From NCBI RefSeq assembly GCF_009811555.1, contig NZ_BLIN01000005.1, forward strand, positions 744,001 to 808,000: a stretch of 64,000 bases of DNA, in the 5' to 3' direction. Both the position numbers and the translations under genes were made by a program. Of the stretch, positions 48,623-57,350 are shown piece by piece. The notes under the pieces are model-generated. The model searched no databases and was not told the origin of the DNA. It saw nothing but the letters and a program-made list of their open reading frames with translations. This DNA comes from Streptomyces caniferus (GTDB lineage Bacteria; Actinomycetota; Actinomycetes; Streptomycetales; Streptomycetaceae). Each line of letters begins with the position of its first letter. The first letter of the stretch is position 1.

Positions 48623-49069
48623 GTGACGGCCATTCAGCAATCCAACGCATCGACCAGCGGTAGTGGTTCAGGAAATCTCTACGATGTCCTGGAACTGATT
48701 CTCGACCGAGGACTCGTCATTGACGCCTTTGTGCGCGTCTCCCTGGTCGGCATCGAAATTCTCAAGATTGACGTACGCGTCGTCGTCGCGAGCGTGGACA
48801 CCTATCTGCGCTTCGCCGAGGCGTGCAACCGTCTGGACCTGGAATCGGGTCGCAAGGCGCCGAGCCAGCTCACCGACCTGGTCGGGGAGGCAACCGAGAG
48901 CGGCGCCAAAGGAAAGTCGAAGGGCGCGCTGACAGGCGCCGTCGAGGCATTCACCGAATCCCTGCACAAGGGTCAGGAGGGTTCCGAGGAAGAGGCGGCG
49001 GAAGAGCGTCCGGCACGTAAATCCACCAGCTCCAGCAGCCGTCGCACGGCCCGCCGTCGGGAGGACTGA
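48623..49069 (+). CDS. gvpA: Gas vesicle structural protein GvpA
   Basis: A 148-residue protein, start GTG 48623 preceded by GGAAGGGA. Residues about 18-70 carry the GvpA fold ([45 protein letters not shown]), which assembles into the ribbed shell wall. The C-terminal half, about 75 residues longer than in cyanobacterial or haloarchaeal GvpA, is Ser/Arg/Lys-rich and ends [13 protein letters not shown]. The extension is typical of Streptomyces GvpA and may decorate the shell. Confidence 0.95.
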   Translation: MTAIQQSNASTSGSGSGNLYDVLELILDRGLVIDAFVRVSLVGIEILKIDVRVVVASVDTYLRFAEACNRLDLESGRKAPSQLTDLVGEATESGAKGKSKGALTGAVEAFTESLHKGQEGSEEEAAEERPARKSTSSSSRRTARRRED

Positions 49070-49072
49070 ACC

Positions 49073-49786
49073 ATGGCGACCTACCTCTACGCCATCACCG
49101 GCGCCGACCACCCCCTGCAGCTGTCCGGCGTCACCGGTGTCGGGGACCCCGCGGCGCGACTGCGCACCGTGAAGACGAAGGCGCTGTGCGCCGTGGTCAG
49201 CGACGCGCCGGACGGGCTGCGGGCCAAGCGCCGCGATGTGGCGGCCCACCAGAGCGTGCAGGAACGTCTGCTCGCCGACGGTGCCGCCCTGCCGATGCGC
49301 TTCGGGCTGATCGGCCCCGACGACGCCCAGGTGGTCTCCGCCCTGGAGGAACACCGCGAGACGTACACCCGGCGCCTCGAAGAGATCGACGGCTGCCGCG
49401 AGTACCACCTCAAGGTCGCACGCGACGAGGACGATCTGCTGCGGGAGATCGTGCAGGAGTCCGCCGAGGTGCGGCGGCTCAACGAGCGGACCCGGCAGAA
49501 CCCGGAGGCCTACGACGACAAGGTGGCCCTGGGCGAGCTGATCTCGCAGGAGGTCCAGGCCCGCCAGGACCGCGTCGGCAGCGACATCGTGGCCCGGCTC
49601 GCTCCGTCCGCGGTGCGCACCGCGGACGTCGAACCGACGAAGAGCCACTTCCTCAGCGTGTCGTTCCTCGTCGAGCGGGACAAGGCCGCGGCGTTCTCCG
49701 AGGCGGTCCACGCGGAGGCCGGACAGCGCGGTGACACCTACACCTTCAGTCTGCACGGCCCGTTGCCGCCGTACAGCTTCGTCTGA
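49073..49786 (+). CDS. gvpF: Gas vesicle protein GvpF (GvpL/GvpF family)
   Basis: A 237-residue GvpL/F protein: TYLYAITGADHPL at the N-terminus, ALPMRFGLIGPDDAQV near 78-95, and KSHFLSVSFLVERDKAAAFSEAV near 195-215, ending LPPYSFV. GvpF binds GvpA monomers and is needed to start vesicle assembly. The ATG follows gvpA by three bases. It is paired with the later paralogue gvpL. Confidence 0.94.
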   Translation: MATYLYAITGADHPLQLSGVTGVGDPAARLRTVKTKALCAVVSDAPDGLRAKRRDVAAHQSVQERLLADGAALPMRFGLIGPDDAQVVSALEEHRETYTRRLEEIDGCREYHLKVARDEDDLLREIVQESAEVRRLNERTRQNPEAYDDKVALGELISQEVQARQDRVGSDIVARLAPSAVRTADVEPTKSHFLSVSFLVERDKAAAFSEAVHAEAGQRGDTYTFSLHGPLPPYSFV

Positions 49787-49807
49787 CACGGCGAGCGGAG
49801 ATCCGTC

Positions 49808-50065
49808 ATGGGCCTCATCACACAGATCCTGACACTGCCGGCCGCCCCGGTGCGGGGCACCGTCTGGGTCCTCGACCAAGTGCTGCTCACCGCGGAGCGC
49901 GAGTACTACGACCCGGCGCCGGTCCGCGAGGAACTGGCCGCACTGGAACAGCAGTTGCTGGACGGAAGCATCGAGGAGGACGAGTTCGATGCCCGCGAGG
50001 ACGAACTCCTGGACCGCCTGGAGTGGCTCGAGGCCCAGCAGCAACGACTACATACCGACTCCTGA
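49808..50065 (+). CDS. gvpG: Gas vesicle protein GvpG
   Basis: An 85-residue protein: GLITQILTLPAAPVRGTVWVLDQVL (amphipathic N-terminus) then the conserved heptad helix EELAALEQQLLDGSIEEDEFDAREDELLDRLEWLEA. GvpG is an accessory scaffold protein that helps GvpF and GvpL form the nucleation complex. It is embedded in the cluster between gvpF and gvpY. Confidence 0.95.
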   Translation: MGLITQILTLPAAPVRGTVWVLDQVLLTAEREYYDPAPVREELAALEQQLLDGSIEEDEFDAREDELLDRLEWLEAQQQRLHTDS

Positions 50066-50092
50066 TCACGGGGAGAACGAGGTGTACGAGAG

Positions 50093-50815
50093 ATGATGAA
50101 CAACGCCAAGATAGGGGTGGCCCTCGTAGGGGGCTATCTCCTGGGGCGCACGAAGAAAGCCAAGATGGCCATCGGCCTGGGCATGTTCCTGGCCGGCCGG
50201 AAGCTGAATCTCGACCCGAGGCAACTGGGCAGCATGGTGGCCAACTCGCCGGTCCTCGGCCCCCTCAACGACCAGGTGCGCAAGGAACTCGTCGAGGCGA
50301 CGAAGTCGGCGGCCGGTGCCGCGCTCACCCAGCGGATGACCGGCCTCGCCGACTCCCTGCACGAGCGGACCCTGGCGCTCGACGAGGGCGGGACGACGGA
50401 CGGCGCCGACCGCGGGCAGGACGACCGGGACGCGGAGTCCGAGGACGAGCCGCGAGGCGACGCGAAGGAGCCGGACGACGACGCCGCGGACCCGAAGGGC
50501 GCCGACGACGCCGGGAGCGAGAAGCCGGCGCCGCGCCGCAGGACGGCCGCCAAGTCGTCCTCGGAATCCTCCTCCGACTCGTCCGCGAAGTCGGGCAAGA
50601 AGTCGGCACCGGCCAAGAAGTCGGCCGGTGCGGACCGGTCCGCCAAGGCGCGGCGCCCGGCGTCGAGCGCCTCCGGCACCTCGGGAAAGGCCGCGGCCAC
50701 GACGTCCCGCGGGCGCACGTCCACCGCCCCGGGCCGGAAGGCCGCCTCCGGGGCCCGTCACAAGGCTTCCGGCGCGGCGCGCGCGGCGGCCGACCGTGGG
50801 GGCCGCAATGCCTGA
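50093..50815 (+). CDS. gvpY: Gas vesicle cluster protein GvpY
   Basis: A 240-residue protein. A conserved N-terminus spans residues 1-70 (AKIGVALVGGYLLGRTKKAKMAIGLGMFLAG, with a Gly-rich hydrophobic segment). Residues about 95-145 are acidic (DRGQDDRDAESEDEP). The last 90 residues are basic and Ala/Ser/Lys-rich (KSGKKSAPAKKSAGADRSAKARR), resembling a histone-H1 or nucleic-acid-like tail. GvpY is found in Streptomyces gvp clusters and its function is unknown. It overlaps gvpZ by 8 bases. Confidence 0.88.
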   Translation: MMNNAKIGVALVGGYLLGRTKKAKMAIGLGMFLAGRKLNLDPRQLGSMVANSPVLGPLNDQVRKELVEATKSAAGAALTQRMTGLADSLHERTLALDEGGTTDGADRGQDDRDAESEDEPRGDAKEPDDDAADPKGADDAGSEKPAPRRRTAAKSSSESSSDSSAKSGKKSAPAKKSAGADRSAKARRPASSASGTSGKAAATTSRGRTSTAPGRKAASGARHKASGAARAAADRGGRNA

Positions 50816-51992
50816 GTCCACCTTCAGCAAGATCAAGGACGAGGTGACCAAGAGCCCGGCGGCCGACCAGCTCAAGGAAGAGCTGCAGCACTACCTCCAG
50901 GCCCGCGCGGAACACGCGGTCACCAGCCTCGGCCACAAGCTGGGCGAGAGCGTCGGCAAGCTCGCCGAACCCGGTCAGGGCCCCGGTGGGCTGGTGGGCA
51001 GCCTGGCGAAGGGCGGCAAGGCCCTCGGTGAGGGCAAGTCGCCCCAGAAGGCGGCACTGACCGCGGGCGCCTCCCACCTCAAGGACACCGTCAAGGAGAA
51101 GGTGAAGGGCCTGTTCGGCGGGAGCCGCAAGGGCGGCGGCGGCAAGTCCAAGAGCGTGACGATCGTCGAGGACATCGACGTGGGTGTTCCCGTACGCGAG
51201 GCGTACGACCAGTGGACGCAGTTCCAGGAGTTCAGCACGTTCGCCAAGGGCGTCGTCAGCGTCGAGACCTCCGATGACACCAGCAGCAACTGGAAGGTCA
51301 AGGTCGCCAAGTCCACGCGGAGTTGGCGGGCCCATGTCACCGAGCAGGTGCCCGACGAGCGCATCAGCTGGACCACCGAGGGCGCCAAGGGCACGGTCAA
51401 GGGTGTGGTGACCTTCCATCGCCTCACCGAGGACCTGACGCGGGTCCTGCTGGTTCTGGAGTACTTCCCCAAGGGGCTGTTCGAGAAGACCGGCAACATC
51501 TGGCGCGCCCAGGGTCGCCGGGCCCGGCTGGACCTCAAGCTCTACCGCAAATTCATCATGCTCCGCGGTGAGGCCACCGATGGCTGGCGGGGTGAGATCC
51601 AGAACGGCGAGGTCGTCGTCGAGCATGCCGACGCCGTCGCCGAGGAGGAGAGCGAGCGGGACGAGGAGGGCGACGGCGAGGACGTCGAGCCCGGCCTCGA
51701 CGACGCCGGGCACCCGGAGGAGGACGAGTCCTACGAGGGCGCGGATGCCGAGGACGAGACCGACGGGGCTCCGGATGCCGAGGACGAGGACCTCGAGGAC
51801 GACGACGCGGACGACCTCGCGGCGGAGGAGGAAGGTGAGGACGACGACCTCGCGGCGCCTGCCGACGAGGACGACGACCACCTGGAGCCCGTCGACGAGG
51901 ACGACGACCTGCCGGACGAGCGGGAGCCGTACGACGACGAGGACGAGCCGGCGGCACCCCGCCGGAGCCGCCGTACCGCCGCTGCCCGCTGA
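50808..51992 (+). CDS. gvpZ: Gas vesicle cluster protein GvpZ (SRPBCC domain, acidic tail)
   Basis: A 394-residue protein. Residues 1-115 are helical and Lys/Gly-rich (FSKIKDEVTKSPAADQLKEEL). Residues about 117-262 form an SRPBCC/polyketide-cyclase-like fold (IVEDIDVGVPVREAYDQWTQFQEFSTFAKG). The last ~115 residues are an extreme acidic tail of E and D (EEESERDEEGDGEDVEPGLDD onward), ending in basic RRSRRTAAAR. It probably has a ligand- or protein-binding role in vesicle assembly; the acidic tail could contact the basic tail of GvpY. Confidence 0.88.
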   Translation: MPESTFSKIKDEVTKSPAADQLKEELQHYLQARAEHAVTSLGHKLGESVGKLAEPGQGPGGLVGSLAKGGKALGEGKSPQKAALTAGASHLKDTVKEKVKGLFGGSRKGGGGKSKSVTIVEDIDVGVPVREAYDQWTQFQEFSTFAKGVVSVETSDDTSSNWKVKVAKSTRSWRAHVTEQVPDERISWTTEGAKGTVKGVVTFHRLTEDLTRVLLVLEYFPKGLFEKTGNIWRAQGRRARLDLKLYRKFIMLRGEATDGWRGEIQNGEVVVEHADAVAEEESERDEEGDGEDVEPGLDDAGHPEEDESYEGADAEDETDGAPDAEDEDLEDDDADDLAAEEEGEDDDLAAPADEDDDHLEPVDEDDDLPDEREPYDDEDEPAAPRRSRRTAAAR

Positions 51993-52022
51993 CCCGTCCC
52001 CACCGCACAGACGAGGCTGATC

Positions 52023-52448
52023 ATGTCCGATTCACTGGCCGGCCGTATGGGGCCTTCCTCAGGGCCGTCCCCGTACGGCCGGCAGGGGTCCTCCGCCAAC
52101 CTGGCCGACATCCTGGAACGCGTCCTCGACAAGGGCGTGGTCATCGCGGGCGACATCCAGATCAATCTGCTCGACATCGAGCTGCTGACCATCAAGCTGC
52201 GGCTGCTCGTCGCCTCCGTCGACAAGGCCAAGGAGATGGGCATCGACTGGTGGGAACACGACCCCTCGTTGTCCTCCCGCGCCCGCACGCCGCAGCAGGT
52301 CCCCGCCGGGCATCAGGCGGCCGTCGGCAATGACCAGCTGGCCGAGGAGAATCAGCAACTGCGCGCCGAACTCGCCGAGTTGCGTGCGGCCATCGGCTCC
52401 TCCCAGCACTCCGCAGGACATCGGGCAGACCGCGAGGAGGAGCAGTGA
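52023..52448 (+). CDS. gvpJ: Gas vesicle protein GvpJ (GvpA family)
   Basis: A 141-residue GvpA-family protein: ANLADILERVLDKGVVIAGDIQINLLDIELLTIKLRLLVASVDKAKEMG spans about 26-75. The C-terminus has a coiled-coil heptad (LAEENQQLRAELAELRAAIG). Minor shell protein, thought to shape the conical caps or ends of the vesicle. The 3' end overlaps gvpL (GTGA). Confidence 0.93.
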   Translation: MSDSLAGRMGPSSGPSPYGRQGSSANLADILERVLDKGVVIAGDIQINLLDIELLTIKLRLLVASVDKAKEMGIDWWEHDPSLSSRARTPQQVPAGHQAAVGNDQLAEENQQLRAELAELRAAIGSSQHSAGHRADREEEQ

Positions 52449-53335
52449 ACCGCCCCACGCCAGGCGCCGAGGAGAGGGCCGGATCGCCGCGGAACCCCGT
52501 CCACGGCCCCGCGGCACAGCAGGATCCCTCCAGCGGTCCCGCCCACTCGTACGTGTACGTCCTCGGCCGCGCCGGCACCGCCCTCGAAACGGCAGCCGCG
52601 CAGCTCACCGGAGTGCGGGACGGCTCCCTGCGGGCGGTCACCGCCGGCCGCCTGGCCGCGCTCGTCTCCTCCGTCCCCGCCGACGCCTTCAGCGAGGAGG
52701 GGATGAAGGCGCAACTGGAGAACCTCACGGAGCTGGAGGAGATCGCGCGCAGGCACCACGCGGTCGTGGAGGCCGCCGGTACCCACGCCACGGTGCTGCC
52801 CATGCGCCTGGCCACGGTGTACCTGGACGATGCCCGGGTGCGGTCCATGCTGGACGAGCGCGGCGCCGAGTTCGACGAGCTGCTCTCCCTGCTCGAAGGC
52901 CATGCCGAAGTGGGGGTGAAGGTGTACGCGGACGCGCGGGCGGCGGCCAAGGCCTCCCCGCCCGACAGTCCGGACCCCGCCGCCTCCCCGGTCAGCCCCG
53001 GCCGCGCGTATTTGCAGCAGCGCCGCGCCCGGCAACGTACGCATCGCGATGCCTACCGCGCGGCCGGGGCGGTCGCCGAGGAGGTGCGGGTCCGGGCGTC
53101 CGCACTGGCGCGGGACCGGGTCGTGCACCGGCCGCAGCAGGGGGAACTCGCCTCCGGTACGGGCGAGAACATCGCCAACGAGGCCTATCTGGTCCCCACG
53201 GACCGCCTCCCGGAATTCCACCGGGCGGTGTCCGCTCCGGCCGACGACGTCCCCGGCGTACGTGTCGAGACCACCGGCCCGTGGGCCCCGTACTCCTTCG
53301 CGACACCGCCCCCCGTGGAAAGCAGGAGTGCGTGA
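52445..53335 (+). CDS. gvpL: Gas vesicle protein GvpL (GvpL/GvpF family)
   Basis: A 296-residue GvpL/F paralogue, start GTG 52445 coupled to gvpJ. Motifs are SYVYVLGRAG near residue 35, VLPMRLATVYLDDARVRSM near 117-135, and RAYLQQRRARQRTHRD near 187; it ends GPWAPYSFATPPP. It has an extra N-terminal Pro/Gly tail relative to GvpF. Acts with GvpF and GvpG as an assembly factor. Stop overlaps gvpS (GTGA). Confidence 0.94.
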   Translation: MNRPTPGAEERAGSPRNPVHGPAAQQDPSSGPAHSYVYVLGRAGTALETAAAQLTGVRDGSLRAVTAGRLAALVSSVPADAFSEEGMKAQLENLTELEEIARRHHAVVEAAGTHATVLPMRLATVYLDDARVRSMLDERGAEFDELLSLLEGHAEVGVKVYADARAAAKASPPDSPDPAASPVSPGRAYLQQRRARQRTHRDAYRAAGAVAEEVRVRASALARDRVVHRPQQGELASGTGENIANEAYLVPTDRLPEFHRAVSAPADDVPGVRVETTGPWAPYSFATPPPVESRSA

Positions 53336-53646
53336 GCGGTGGCGAGGTCGTGAGCGAGGAAGAGGCCGTGCGGGAGGGGGTGTTCGTGAACGGGGGTGAC
53401 GTCGTGAGCGGTGGTGACGCCTATCGGGCCGCTTTCGCGGACGCCTCGTCCCCGGCGGACCTCTCCGAGGAGGAGTCCCTTGCCGGGCGGCAGGTAGCGC
53501 TGATCGATCTCTTGGACCGGCTGCTGAACGGTGGTGCGGTCCTCACCGGAGACATCGTGCTGTCCATTGCCGATGTGGACCTGGTCCATATCAATCTGCG
53601 TGCGGTGATTCGCTCGATCGCACCCGACGGCCCGGCGCCGTGGTGA
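53332..53646 (+). CDS. gvpS: Gas vesicle protein GvpS (GvpA family)
   Basis: A 104-residue GvpA-family protein. The fold spans about 46-95 (IDLLDRLLNGGAVLTGDIVLSIADVDLVHINLRAVIRSI). GTG 53332 with AGGAG 5 bases upstream gives a GTGA overlap with gvpL. It is a minor structural or tip component; GvpS, GvpJ and GvpA are three related shell-family proteins in this cluster. Confidence 0.9.
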   Translation: MSGGEVVSEEEAVREGVFVNGGDVVSGGDAYRAAFADASSPADLSEEESLAGRQVALIDLLDRLLNGGAVLTGDIVLSIADVDLVHINLRAVIRSIAPDGPAPW

Positions 53647-53724
53647 AAGCCCCGGTACGGACGCCGAAACACCGCCCCCGCCATGCCCTTTCCCCTCCCG
53701 CCCTCCCCCGAGGAGATATTCCAT

Positions 53725-54159
53725 ATGAACGAGGGATACGCCATGACGGCTGAGGAAGCCGGTCCGGCCGCCCCCGCGAACCCCGCCTTCTCCGAGGTGG
53801 CGCAGGCGGCGGCCCGCGCGTTCGACCTGCTGCCGGCCGGGGCCGACGAACACCGCCGGGGGCAGGACAGCGGTATTGCCCAGCGGCTGAAAACCGACCC
53901 GGAGACGGTCGAACGCGATCTCATCAAATTGGTGCTGACGATCGTGGAGCTCCTGCGGCAGCTCATGGAGCGCACCGCGTTGCACCGTGTCGACCAGGGC
54001 GACCTGAGCGAGGAGCAGGAGGAGCGGGTCGGAATGACGCTCATGATCCTGCAGGACCGGATGGCGGAACTCTGCGACCGGTACGGGCTCACCATGGCCG
54101 ACCTGAATCTCGATCTGGGCCCCCTGGGCTCCCTGCTGCCGCCGGACGGCACCGCCTGA
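53725..54159 (+). CDS. gvpK: Gas vesicle protein GvpK
   Basis: A 144-residue protein. ATG 53725 follows AGGAGAT, 8 bases upstream. Core motifs are RLKTDPETVERDLIKLVLTIVELLRQLMERTALHRVDQGDLSEEQEERVG and LQDRMAELCDRYGLTMADLNLDLGPLGSLL, which define GvpK. It is an essential vesicle-assembly accessory protein. It is the last gene of the cluster. Confidence 0.95.
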   Translation: MNEGYAMTAEEAGPAAPANPAFSEVAQAAARAFDLLPAGADEHRRGQDSGIAQRLKTDPETVERDLIKLVLTIVELLRQLMERTALHRVDQGDLSEEQEERVGMTLMILQDRMAELCDRYGLTMADLNLDLGPLGSLLPPDGTA

Positions 54160-54502
54160 GGGCTCCGGAACCGGTCGCCTCCACCGGCCCGAGCCCCCCG
54201 GACCGCACGCCCGTGGTCACGTCTCGCGCCCATGTTTGCGCGCCGGTTGAGCGGCAACACGGCTTAACAGAGCCGCAGAGCACCCCCGGTCTTCTGCCGC
54301 TCCCCCGCGGTGATCCGTAGCGCGCGAGCCCAGGCCGCTGTGGAAAGCCGGTCACCGTCCGGACCGCCGCCGAGAATCACTTGCGCGATCCACGCCCGGC
54401 CCGCACCGGGCGGATCGGGGTCGTCGGTCCCGCTTTCGTCATCGGCGCCATGGTTTCTTCCGTGCGCGCTCTCCCGTCCTACCGATTCGGAGGTGCAGGG
54501 AC
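54160..54502. other. Gap after the gas-vesicle cluster
   Basis: 343 bases with no credible gene or strong hairpin; it carries the promoter of the small hydrophobic protein gene. Confidence 0.5.
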
Positions 54503-54673
54503 ATGGTTCCGCTGCTTCTGGTCCTGCTGCTCGCACTGCTTCTCTTCGGCGCAGGATTCGCGCTGAAGGCACTGTGGATCGTCGCCGTGGTCGTGCTGGC
54601 GTTCTGGCTGCTCGGCTTCCTGATGCGGTCGACCGGCGCCGGCGGCCGGCGCGGCCGCTGGTACCGCTGGTAG
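54503..54673 (+). CDS. Small hydrophobic membrane protein (56 aa)
   Basis: A 56-residue protein starting MVPLLLVLLLALLLFGAGFA, with two membrane segments (about 2-20 and 25-42) and a basic tail ending GRRGRWYRW. It matches the small hydrophobic proteins I recall in many Streptomyces genomes. GGAGG and GCAGGG precede ATG 54503. Function unknown; it may be a membrane stress-peptide. A strong terminator follows. Confidence 0.8.
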   Translation: MVPLLLVLLLALLLFGAGFALKALWIVAVVVLAFWLLGFLMRSTGAGGRRGRWYRW

Positions 54674-54697
54674 ATCCGGCCAAGATCCCCTCGAATG

Positions 54698-54732
54698 TCC
54701 CCGGCGGGCCGACCCCTGCGGCCCGCCGGGGA
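54698..54732 (+). terminator. Terminator after the small hydrophobic protein gene
   Basis: A perfect 13-bp stem (CCCCGGCGGGCCG / CGGCCCGCCGGGG) with a 7-base loop, 24 bases after the stop. Confidence 0.88.
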
Positions 54733-54882
54733 ACCGTATTTCCCGACGGGCATTGCAACTGACGGCACGTCACCCTACCCTTCCGGCACACCCCCACCGC
54801 ACCGGGGCGCTCGTACGGTCTCACCCCTACGATCCGTGCGCGGTGCAACGGGGCCGGCGCGCCGCGTGCCGGAGGGACAGCC

Positions 54883-56583
54883 ATGTCCGACGACAGCGCT
54901 CGAAGAGGATCCTTCACCCGCCGCACGCTGCTGACCGGGGCCGTCGCGGGGCTCGCCGCGGCAGCCGGACTGCAGCCCGCTCATCGCATCCCCGCGGGCA
55001 GCGCCGCGGCCACCCTCACTCCGCCGCCCGAGTTTCCCGCAGGCATCCCGCTCGCCCAACAGGCCTTCCGCAACTGGTCGTTGGAGATCGTCGTCGAGGG
55101 CGTATGGACCGCCTCGGCCCGCACCCCCGACGATGTGGTCGCCCTCGCCAACTGGGCCCACGAACACGGCTACCGGCTGCGGGCCCGGGGCAAGGGCCAC
55201 ACCTGGTCGCCGCTGGTGCTGCCCGCCGGGGCCGACACCAACCGCACGGTCATCGTCGACACCACCTCCCACCTCACCGCGGTCAGCGTGCACGGTGGCG
55301 GGCCGGGGAGCGTCACCGCCCAGACGGGCGCGACGCTCGACACCATCCTCGCCCGCCTGGAGGAGGCGGGACTCGGCCTCGCCACCACCACCGCGCCCGG
55401 CGACCTCACCATCGGCGGGGTGCTCGCCATCGGCGGCCACGGCACGGGTCTGCCCACCGCCGGCGAACACCCGCCCGCGGGGTCCGGTTTCGGCACCCTG
55501 AGCTCCCAGGTCACCTCCCTCACCGCCGTCGTGTGGAGCGCGGCAGACGGCCGCTATGTGCTCAAGACCTTCACCCGCTCCGACCCCGACATCCGCGCCT
55601 TCCTCGTCCATCTGGGCCGCGCGTTCCTCACCGAGGTGACGATGACGGCGGCGGCCAACACCCGGCTGCGCTGCCAGAACTGGTTCGATGTGAACGTCGG
55701 CACCGTCTTCGGTCCTCCTGGCACGGGCGGCCGCACGATCAGCTCCTACCTGGACCGCACCGGACGCATCGAGGCGATCTGGTTCCCGTTCACCGATGTG
55801 CCGTGGCTGAAGGTGTGGAGCCTCGCACCCACCAGGCCGCTGCTGGCCAAGCAGCTCGACACCCCGTACGCCTACAGCTTCGCCAACCGAGTCACCGAGG
55901 AGATGTCGGGGCTGCTCGGGGAGATCGCCTCGGGCGGCGGCGACAAGACGCCCGCCTTCGCCAAGCTCGCCATGTCCATCGTCGGATCCGGGCTGATCGT
56001 CACCGGGACGTGGGACGTCTGGGGCTGGTCGAAGAACAGCCTGCTGTACGTCGAGCCGACGACGCTGCGGATCGTCGAGGCGGGGTGGGCGGTACTGACC
56101 TCCCGGGCGAACGTGCAGCGCGTGGTGGGGGACTTCTACGCCCGCTACCAGAGCGTATTGACGGCCCATCAGAATCGGGGCTCCTATCCGGTCAACGGCC
56201 CGATCGAGCTGCGCATCACCGGTACGGACCCCCTGGACGGTCCGCTGCTGTCCCCGGCGCGGGCCCGTGCGGACCATCCCGAGTGGGACACCGTGGTGTG
56301 GCTCGATTTCGCCACCTACCCCGGCACGCCCGGGGCGGGGCCGTTCTTCCGCGAGCTGGAGCAGTGGATCTGGCAGCACTACACCGGTTCGTATGCCTCC
56401 GTACGTCCCGAGTGGTCCAAGGGCTGGGCCTATACGGACGGCGGGCCCTGGACGGACCCCGCCACGGTGGGCGGCACCGTCCCGGCCGCGTTCGAGGACT
56501 GGCGCACTGCCCGGGACACGCTGAACTCCTACGACCCGGCACGGGTGTTCTCCAACGCGTTCCTCGACACGCTGCTGCCCTGA
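54883..56583 (+). CDS. Type II (VAO-family) cholesterol oxidase
   Basis: A 566-residue flavoprotein. A Tat signal is clear (FTRRTLLTGAVAGLAAAAG). An FAD-binding PCMH domain covers about 70-250 (TPDDVVALANWAHEHGYRLRARGKGHTWSPL, GDLTIGGVLAIGGHGTG). The C-terminal domain is the cholesterol-oxidase substrate-binding type (ISSYLDRTGRIEAIWFPF ... WLKVWS; AFANRVTEEM-like; ends FSNAFLDTLLP). It oxidises cholesterol to cholest-4-en-3-one with covalently bound FAD, as in the Brevibacterium enzyme. It is secreted by Tat. Its hairpin terminator isolates it from the methyltransferase. Confidence 0.9.
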   Translation: MSDDSARRGSFTRRTLLTGAVAGLAAAAGLQPAHRIPAGSAAATLTPPPEFPAGIPLAQQAFRNWSLEIVVEGVWTASARTPDDVVALANWAHEHGYRLRARGKGHTWSPLVLPAGADTNRTVIVDTTSHLTAVSVHGGGPGSVTAQTGATLDTILARLEEAGLGLATTTAPGDLTIGGVLAIGGHGTGLPTAGEHPPAGSGFGTLSSQVTSLTAVVWSAADGRYVLKTFTRSDPDIRAFLVHLGRAFLTEVTMTAAANTRLRCQNWFDVNVGTVFGPPGTGGRTISSYLDRTGRIEAIWFPFTDVPWLKVWSLAPTRPLLAKQLDTPYAYSFANRVTEEMSGLLGEIASGGGDKTPAFAKLAMSIVGSGLIVTGTWDVWGWSKNSLLYVEPTTLRIVEAGWAVLTSRANVQRVVGDFYARYQSVLTAHQNRGSYPVNGPIELRITGTDPLDGPLLSPARARADHPEWDTVVWLDFATYPGTPGAGPFFRELEQWIWQHYTGSYASVRPEWSKGWAYTDGGPWTDPATVGGTVPAAFEDWRTARDTLNSYDPARVFSNAFLDTLLP

Positions 56584-56605
56584 GCAGGTGCCGTCCCCTC
56601 GCCTC

Positions 56606-56630
56606 CTCGGACCGCTTCCGGCGGTCCGAG
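56606..56630 (+). terminator. Terminator after the cholesterol oxidase gene
   Basis: A perfect 10-bp stem (CTCGGACCGC / GCGGTCCGAG) with a 5-base loop, 23 bases after the stop. Confidence 0.85.
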
Positions 56631-56693
56631 AGGCGGTCGGTCTTTGGCGCTGAAGGAGCTGTGCACGCCGCCGGGACTTGATGGACTGGGCGG

Positions 56694-57350
56694 ATGAAGA
56701 TTCTTTCGCCCCGTGTCCTGCGGGCTCTCGAACGGTTCAATGCCACCTATCCCTGGGATCACAACGCCCACTACCACCGCTGGATCCTGCGGCAATTGCC
56801 GAGACGCTTCCCCCGCGCCCTGGACATCGGCTCCGGCAGCGGTGACCTCGCACGGCTCCTGGCCGGACGTGCCGCCGACGTGAGCGGAATCGACGCCGAT
56901 CCCGTGATCACCGCCCGGGCCCGGCAGCTGACTCCTGCCACGCTTCCCGTGACCTTCACCGTCGCGGATGCGGCAGCCGACGTCCCCGACGGCTCCTACG
57001 ACGTCATCACCTGCGTCGCCACGCTCCACCATCTGCCCTTCGCGCAGGCACTCACCCGTCTCCGCGGTCGGCTGGCGCCGGGAGGGACCCTGGTGATCGT
57101 CGGACTGGCCCGCGCGGACACCCCTGTGGACCACCTGCTCGGCCTCGTCGCCATACCGGCCAACGCCGCGACGGGCTGGCTGAAGAACAAGGGCCGCCCC
57201 TCGCCCCGGCCCGTCTCCATGACGGCCCCCACCCGCTCGGCGGATATGACCTTTGCCGAGATCGTCCGTGAAACCGAGGAAATCCTCCCCGGTGCGCGGC
57301 TGCGACGACGGCTGTTCTGGCGCTACACGCTGGTATGGCGCCGGCCCTGA
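56694..57350 (+). CDS. Class I SAM-dependent methyltransferase
   Basis: A 218-residue methyltransferase. The SAM motif ALDIGSGSGDLARLL lies at about 42-56, the acidic loop VSGIDADP follows, and post-I/II motifs are VADAAADVPDGSYDVITCVATLHHLP and GRLAPGGTLVIVGLAR. The substrate is unknown; the basic C-terminus (RRRLFWRYTLVWRRP) resembles small-molecule or menaquinone-type methyltransferases. It overlaps the convergent CapA-like gene tail-to-tail by 28 bases. Confidence 0.9.
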   Translation: MKILSPRVLRALERFNATYPWDHNAHYHRWILRQLPRRFPRALDIGSGSGDLARLLAGRAADVSGIDADPVITARARQLTPATLPVTFTVADAAADVPDGSYDVITCVATLHHLPFAQALTRLRGRLAPGGTLVIVGLARADTPVDHLLGLVAIPANAATGWLKNKGRPSPRPVSMTAPTRSADMTFAEIVRETEEILPGARLRRRLFWRYTLVWRRP

